This document shows, in pieces, positions 60,270 through 64,000 of a DNA stretch of 64,000 nt. How positions within the stretch are numbered: the first letter of the stretch is position 1; every line of letters starts with the position of its first letter. The notes under the pieces were generated by a model. The model was given only the letters and a program-made list of their open reading frames with translations. It was not told the origin of the DNA and did no database searches. Location: positions 3,591,501 through 3,655,500 of the forward strand of contig NZ_CP053482.1 in NCBI RefSeq assembly GCF_016772315.1. The letters run 5' to 3'. Origin of the DNA: Thiothrix subterranea. GTDB lineage: Bacteria > Pseudomonadota > Gammaproteobacteria > Thiotrichales > Thiotrichaceae. The translations under genes were made by a program, and so were the position numbers.

Positions 60270-60305
60270 GGGAAACGAATAATAAGTTGAGGTTTTATCA
60301 GCTTT

Positions 60306-60332
60306 AGCCCGGTAGCGATACCGGGCTTTTTC
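60306..60332 (+). terminator. Rho-independent terminator after phoX
   Basis: AGCCCGGT-agcgat-ACCGGGCT followed by TTTTC. Perfect eight-bp stem directly behind phoX. Confidence 0.9.
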
Positions 60333-60350
60333 ATATCTTCATGCCAGTGA

Positions 60351-61517
60351 ATGACAATGCATATATTAATGGTTTCCGACGTGTATTTTCCGCGTGTGAA
60401 TGGTGTTTCCACCTCGATTCAGGCGTTCCGGCAGGCGTTGCAAGCAGCAGGGCATCAGGTTACGCTGATTGCCCCCGCTTATGCAGACGTGACGGACGAT
60501 GAAACCGACATTATCCGCATCAGCTCACGCCATGTGATTGTTGACCCGGAAGATCGCATGATGCGCATCCGCCATATTCACCGCTTGACTGATACGTTGC
60601 GGGCGGGGGATTACGACATTGTGCACATTCACACCCCGTTCGTGGCGCATTACGCGGGGTTGAAACTGGCACGCAAACTGAAGTTGCCGGTAGTGGCGAC
60701 TTACCACACGTTTTTTGAAGAATATCTCTATAACTACATCAAGTGGTTGCCGAAAGAGTGGTTGCGTTACGCGGCGCGGCGCTTTTCGCGTACCCAGTGT
60801 GCCGAGCTGGATGCGTTGGTCGTGCCTTCCACCGCGATGCAGCAAGTGTTGGTCGATTACGGGGTAACAACGCCGTTGACGGTGTTGCCGACGGGTTTGG
60901 ATATGAAGGTGTTTGCCAGCGGTGATGCTGTGGCGTTTCGCCAGCAATACGGGATTGCGCCGGAGCGCCCGATGATCCTGTTTGTCGGGCGGGTGGCGTT
61001 TGAGAAAAATATCGGATTTTTGTTGGATGTGACCGCGAAATTGCGTGAACGCATCCCGGCTGTTTTGTTGGTGATTGCCGGTGAAGGCCCTGCCGAAAAA
61101 GGGCTGCAAGCGCAAGTGACGCGCCAAGGTTTGCAACAGCAGGTGATGTTTGTGGGTTATTTGCCGCGTGATGGCGGTTTGCAGGCGTGTTACAAAGCGG
61201 CGGATGTGTTTGTGTTTGCTTCGCGTACCGAGACGCAAGGTTTGGTTTTGATTGAGGCAATGGCGTGCGGCACGCCTGTGGTTTCGACTGCTGTGTTGGG
61301 GACGAAGGACATTATGCAAGGTGAACATGGCGGTTTGATTGCCGAGGAAGACCCCGCTGCTTTTGCCGCACAGGTGGCGCGTTTGCTGGGTGATCAGGCA
61401 CTACATGCGGCGACGGTGGAAGAGGCGGTGGCTTATGCGGCTACTTGGTCGCATACGGCGCAGGCGGAAAAGTTGCTGGGATTTTATCAGCAGGTTTCTG
61501 CGCGGCAGAACGGTTAG
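60351..61517 (+). CDS. Family 4 (GT-B) glycosyltransferase
   Basis: 388 residues of the GT4/GT-B fold, close to the group of diacylglycerol and mannosyl glycosyltransferases. It starts M-H-I-L-M-V-S-D-V-Y-F-P-R-V-N-G-V (an ATG at 60357 is an alternative). Central features are H-I-H-T-P-F, F-V-G-R-V-A-F-E-K-N-I near residue 205 and the E-x7-E region in S-R-T-E-T-Q-G-L-V-L-I-E-A. Its proximity to the phosphate-regulated genes suggests a glycolipid-forming enzyme, such as a glucosyl-diacylglycerol synthase, but the acceptor cannot be read from sequence. Its 3' end overlaps the convergent GNAT gene by 77 bp. Confidence 0.82.
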   Translation: MTMHILMVSDVYFPRVNGVSTSIQAFRQALQAAGHQVTLIAPAYADVTDDETDIIRISSRHVIVDPEDRMMRIRHIHRLTDTLRAGDYDIVHIHTPFVAHYAGLKLARKLKLPVVATYHTFFEEYLYNYIKWLPKEWLRYAARRFSRTQCAELDALVVPSTAMQQVLVDYGVTTPLTVLPTGLDMKVFASGDAVAFRQQYGIAPERPMILFVGRVAFEKNIGFLLDVTAKLRERIPAVLLVIAGEGPAEKGLQAQVTRQGLQQQVMFVGYLPRDGGLQACYKAADVFVFASRTETQGLVLIEAMACGTPVVSTAVLGTKDIMQGEHGGLIAEEDPAAFAAQVARLLGDQALHAATVEEAVAYAATWSHTAQAEKLLGFYQQVSARQNG

Positions 61518-62106
61518 CATAGCGCCACATCCGCATTTCCAACCCTTGTTTGACCATCCCCCATTCGGTATCGAGAATGCTGTACACCGCCGTATCGCGC
61601 ACCAGACCGTCGGGCATGATGGCACTACGCCGCAACACACCTTCTTGCACCGCACCCAGCTTTTCCAGTGACTGGCGCGAACGGGCGTTGCGGATGTCGG
61701 TCTTGAATTGCACCCGCAGCGTGCCAAAGGTCTCGAAGGCATGGCGCATCAGCAGGTATTTGCATTCCAGATTCACGCCACTGCGCTGGTATTCGCTGGC
61801 GTACCAAGTGCCGCCGATTTCCAGCTTCATGTGTTTCAGGCAAATGTCGCGGAAACGGGTGCTGCCAATCGCTTTGTCCGTGGCGTTGTGGATGACCGCA
61901 AACGGCAAGTCAGTGCCGAGATCACGTAGTCGGATGGCCTTGCTGATGAAGGCTTCCATCGGTTCACGTTCTGCCAGATTGCCGTAGAACATGTATTGCC
62001 AGATGCGTTCATCGCGGGCAGCGTGTAATAAATCGGGGATGTGCTCGGCAGTCAGGGGTTCAAGGCGTACCAAACGGCCTTCCAAAGTCACAGGTTGTAA
62101 TGTCAT
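61441..62106 (-). CDS. GNAT-family N-acetyltransferase (RimJ/RimL-like)
   Basis: 221 residues with the GNAT pattern of ribosomal-protein and Ala-tRNA-type acetyltransferases: V-R-L-E-P-L-T-A-E-H near the start, A-I-G-S-T-R-F near residue 73, E-I-G-G-T-W-Y near 89, L-E-C-K-Y-L-L near 105 and V-Q-F-K-T-D-I-R-N-A-R-S near 130. It probably acetylates an amine or protein N-terminus in the cytoplasm; the substrate is unknown. It is on the minus strand, 17 bp after PAP2, so likely in one transcript with PAP2 and the glycosyltransferase. Confidence 0.8.
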   Translation of the reverse strand: MTLQPVTLEGRLVRLEPLTAEHIPDLLHAARDERIWQYMFYGNLAEREPMEAFISKAIRLRDLGTDLPFAVIHNATDKAIGSTRFRDICLKHMKLEIGGTWYASEYQRSGVNLECKYLLMRHAFETFGTLRVQFKTDIRNARSRQSLEKLGAVQEGVLRRSAIMPDGLVRDTAVYSILDTEWGMVKQGLEMRMWRYANRSAAQKPADKIPATFPPAPYATK

Positions 62107-62123
62107 GGGTCGTTACTCCTCAC

Positions 62124-62663
62124 TCACAATACGCAGGACAACACGCAGAAACTGCCTTGCGCCAGCCCTGCGCCCAAGAACGCGCCGATCAGCACATCGC
62201 TGGGGTAATGCAGCCCCAGAATCACCCGCGATAACGCCACCAATACGGTGAATGGCACCACCAGCACATACCATTCCGGGTAATAGTGCAGCAATACCCA
62301 GCTAAACCCGACCGCGTGCAGGGTATGCCCGGAGGGGAAACTGAACTGGTCAAGTGCCGCCACATTCTGGAAAATAGTGTCGCTGTGGCTGTAAGGGCGT
62401 ACCCGTTCGGTGGAGGTTTTCAGCCACTTGTAAATCAGCAAGGCTGCCAAACCGACCAAGGCCATGTGCGAGGACACGCGCAAGGCTTCCAGGCCGTAAA
62501 TCAGCGGCAACATTAGCATCAGCACGTACCAGAATACTCCGTTACCCAGGCGGCTGATGGCAGCGAAAAACAGGCTGATGGGTTTGAGGTGATTGATCCG
62601 ATTGAACAACAGGCACAACGGGATTTCACGGTCATTAAGTTGATGCAAACGCTTGATGTTCAT
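62124..62663 (-). CDS. PAP2-family (type 2) phosphatase
   Basis: A 179-residue integral membrane phosphatase. The three active-site motifs are intact: K-x6-R-P in K-T-S-T-E-R-V-R-P, P-S-G-H in F-P-S-G-H-T-L, and S-R-x5-H-x3-D in S-R-V-I-L-G-L-H-Y-P-S-D. It probably dephosphorylates phosphatidic acid or an undecaprenyl/lipid phosphate, giving diacylglycerol for the glycosyltransferase. Its start lies inside the end of the upstream glycosyltransferase gene (29-bp overlap). Confidence 0.87.
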   Translation of the reverse strand: MNIKRLHQLNDREIPLCLLFNRINHLKPISLFFAAISRLGNGVFWYVLMLMLPLIYGLEALRVSSHMALVGLAALLIYKWLKTSTERVRPYSHSDTIFQNVAALDQFSFPSGHTLHAVGFSWVLLHYYPEWYVLVVPFTVLVALSRVILGLHYPSDVLIGAFLGAGLAQGSFCVLSCVL

Positions 62664-63837
62664 GGTGTACCTCGCGGAGTACGGTTTGAATGGTGTGATG
62701 CAGGCGTTCCACCACCTTTTCCCAGCTCAGGCCGAGCGCAGTCTGGTGGGCAGCCTGGCCTTGAGTGCGGCGTAAGTTGGGGTCGAGCGCCAATGCGATA
62801 CTGGCTTCGATAAAGGCAGCAGTGTCGTCCAGCGGTATGCCCATGCCGTTGATGCCGCTGCGCAAGTGTTCATGGGCGGCGGCGTAATCGAAGGTCACGA
62901 CCGGCAGGCCACTGGCCATTGCTTCCAGTACCACATTGCCGAAAGTTTCGCTGGTGCTGGGGTAGAGGAACAAGTCGCCGCTGGCATAGTGTTCTGCCAA
63001 GGCTGTGCCGGTTTGCATCCCGACGAACAGGCAATCGGGATGCATGTCTTGCAGGCGTTTGCGTTCCGGGCCATCGCCGACCAGCAGGAAACGCGCATCG
63101 GGGAGGTGTTGCTGGATGGCTCGAAAGGCGCTGAAGGCCAGATCAAGGTTTTTTTCCGGCGACATGCGCGATACCAGTGTGACCAGCAATTGTTCCGGGC
63201 GAATGCCGAGTTGGGTGCGCAAGGTGTCGCTGCGGCGTTGCGGGTTGAAGCGTTCCACATCAATGCCGCGATCCAGAATGCCGAGTTTGGTGTAACCATT
63301 GGCACTGAGTTGTTGCTGCAATTCGCGGGTAGGCACGAGTGTGACCAGCGTTTGATTATGGACGTGGCGCAAATAACGTTTCGCCAGATTGAAAAATCCA
63401 CTCAAGCGGTAATAGCGGCTGTACTGGTCAAAATTGGTGTGAAAGTCGCTGATGACGGGGATACCGAGCTTTTTGGCGGCTTTCATCGCGGAATACCCCA
63501 AAGGCCCTTCGGTCACGATTTGCACGATGTCAGGGCGCTGTTTTTTCCACAGGCGTTTGAGGGCGTTGTATTGCGGGAAGCCCAGGCGGACTTCCTTGTA
63601 AAAGGGAAGTGTCAGTCCATTGACGAGGTGTTCCTGAAAAAGTGCTTCGCGTTGCGGTTTTTCGTGTGCCGTTTGGCGGGGGCGCACCAACTGGATGTGG
63701 TAGCCACCGCGTGTGCGCAAACCTGCCACCATGCGACTGATGGAATGCGCCACCCCGTTGATTTCTGGCGGCCACGTTTCCGTGACGACGCTCAGGTGGG
63801 TGTGGTTGCTGACAAGTTGAAGGCGGGCGTTTGACAC
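62635..63837 (-). CDS. Family 4 (GT-B) glycosyltransferase, probable glycolipid synthesis
   Basis: 400 residues from a GTG start with no strong ribosome site; a later start is possible. The N-terminus has V-V-T-E-T-W-P-P-E-I-N-G-V-A-H-S and V-T-E-G-P-L-G-Y-S. The nucleotide-sugar site has S-R-M-S-P-E-K-N-L-D near residue 215 and P-S-T-S-E-T-F-G-N-V-V-L-E-A near 305. This resembles the GT4 enzymes that glycosylate diacylglycerol or make SQDG-type lipids. The upstream PhoB box, the overlapping PAP2 gene and the sister GT4 in this stretch point to phosphate-responsive glycolipid synthesis. Sugar and acceptor are unknown. Confidence 0.85.
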   Translation of the reverse strand: MSNARLQLVSNHTHLSVVTETWPPEINGVAHSISRMVAGLRTRGGYHIQLVRPRQTAHEKPQREALFQEHLVNGLTLPFYKEVRLGFPQYNALKRLWKKQRPDIVQIVTEGPLGYSAMKAAKKLGIPVISDFHTNFDQYSRYYRLSGFFNLAKRYLRHVHNQTLVTLVPTRELQQQLSANGYTKLGILDRGIDVERFNPQRRSDTLRTQLGIRPEQLLVTLVSRMSPEKNLDLAFSAFRAIQQHLPDARFLLVGDGPERKRLQDMHPDCLFVGMQTGTALAEHYASGDLFLYPSTSETFGNVVLEAMASGLPVVTFDYAAAHEHLRSGINGMGIPLDDTAAFIEASIALALDPNLRRTQGQAAHQTALGLSWEKVVERLHHTIQTVLREVHHEHQAFAST

Positions 63838-63897
63838 AAAAATATACGTCTTATAGTGAATACCCTGATGATTTTGCAGGTTTAATACTGCAAGACA

Positions 63898-63926
63898 GTG
63901 ACGTTTTTATGACGGTTAGATGTCAT
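63898..63926 (-). promoter_or_regulatory. PhoB box (three units) upstream of the glycosyltransferase-PAP2 operon
   Basis: The minus strand reads ATGACAT-ctaa-CCGTCAT-aaaa-ACGTCAC with an exact 11-bp period, about 60 bp before the GTG start. CCGTCAT is identical to units in the olsB and btaA boxes. Confidence 0.7.
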
Positions 63927-63936
63927 CTGACAAGGC

Positions 63937-64000
63937 TTATACCGTGGGTGAAAACCGATAGCCTGCCCCGCGCACGGTCTGGATGTAATGCTCAAAACCG
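63937..64000 (-). CDS. Response regulator, winged-helix C-terminus only (runs off the window)
   Basis: The last 64 bases encode, on the minus strand, a C-terminus reading F-E-H-Y-I-Q-T-V-R-G-A-G-Y-R-F-S-P followed by a short tail and TAA. The T-V-R-G-A-G-Y-R-F pattern is the end of an OmpR/PhoB-type winged helix. The rest of the gene lies beyond the window edge. It lies upstream of the glycosyltransferase operon on the same strand. Confidence 0.75.
   Translation of the reverse strand, partial: GFEHYIQTVRGAGYRFSPTV

Noticed and set aside
62866-63834. 322-residue frame antisense to the minus-strand glycosyltransferase
   Set aside because: Shadow of a GT4 gene with recognisable motifs.

Overview
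The window is chromosomal DNA from a gammaproteobacterium with moderate GC content. Gene order (smc-zipA), the short-type QueF, a PhoBR/Pst system with extended PstA and PstC, and the mix of repeats, toxin-antitoxin genes and insertion sequences suggest a Thiothrix-like member of the Thiotrichales. That assignment rests on recall of gene content, not on a search. No rRNA, tRNA or CRISPR array was seen.

Region 1 (1-15,500) is mostly housekeeping: an AEC permease, a rhodanese-methyltransferase fusion, a pseudokinase-like membrane protein with a fresh 129-bp tandem duplication, a large unrecognised protein, an AhpD-like protein, a cyclophilin that may be made in two forms, queF, smc, zipA, a helix-hairpin-helix protein with a lysine-rich tail, and a K+ channel with TrkA-type domains next to its DUF6394 partner. 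Two G/C-rich palindromic repeats sit in frame inside the smc hinge.

Region 2 (15,500-30,800) is accessory. It holds a broken DUF6516 gene with an intact winged-helix partner, two paralogous PIN/RHH toxin-antitoxin pairs, a Fic-like protein lacking its catalytic His, a short KdpD/KdpE pair in front of kup, a COG4307 metallopeptidase facing an Anbu proteasome homologue, lpxH, and a hybrid kinase with an NMT1-type sensor. It ends in an AT-rich GHKL-ATPase gene cut by an IS4-family element, followed by a possible type I restriction-modification fragment.

Region 3 (30,800-64,000) is a large phosphate-starvation (PHO) island. It carries pstCAB-phoU-phoBR, a separate pstS, and a lipid-remodelling set: olsB diverging from btaA-btaB-plcP, plus a glycosyltransferase/PAP2 pair. 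It also has a PPK2 kinase and five exported, mostly lipoprotein, phosphatase or esterase genes (phytase-esterase-like, CpdB-like, PhoD, UshA-like and PhoX). Direct repeats of about 7 bp at an 11-bp period, the layout of PhoB boxes, lie upstream of pstC, olsB, btaA, pstS, phoX and the glycosyltransferase operon, with weaker candidates before ppk2, phoD and the nucleotidases. The genes form a coherent programme: sense phosphate, take it up, strip it from external organophosphates, replace phospholipids with ornithine, betaine and glycolipids, and manage polyphosphate. An IS630-type element has inserted within this island.
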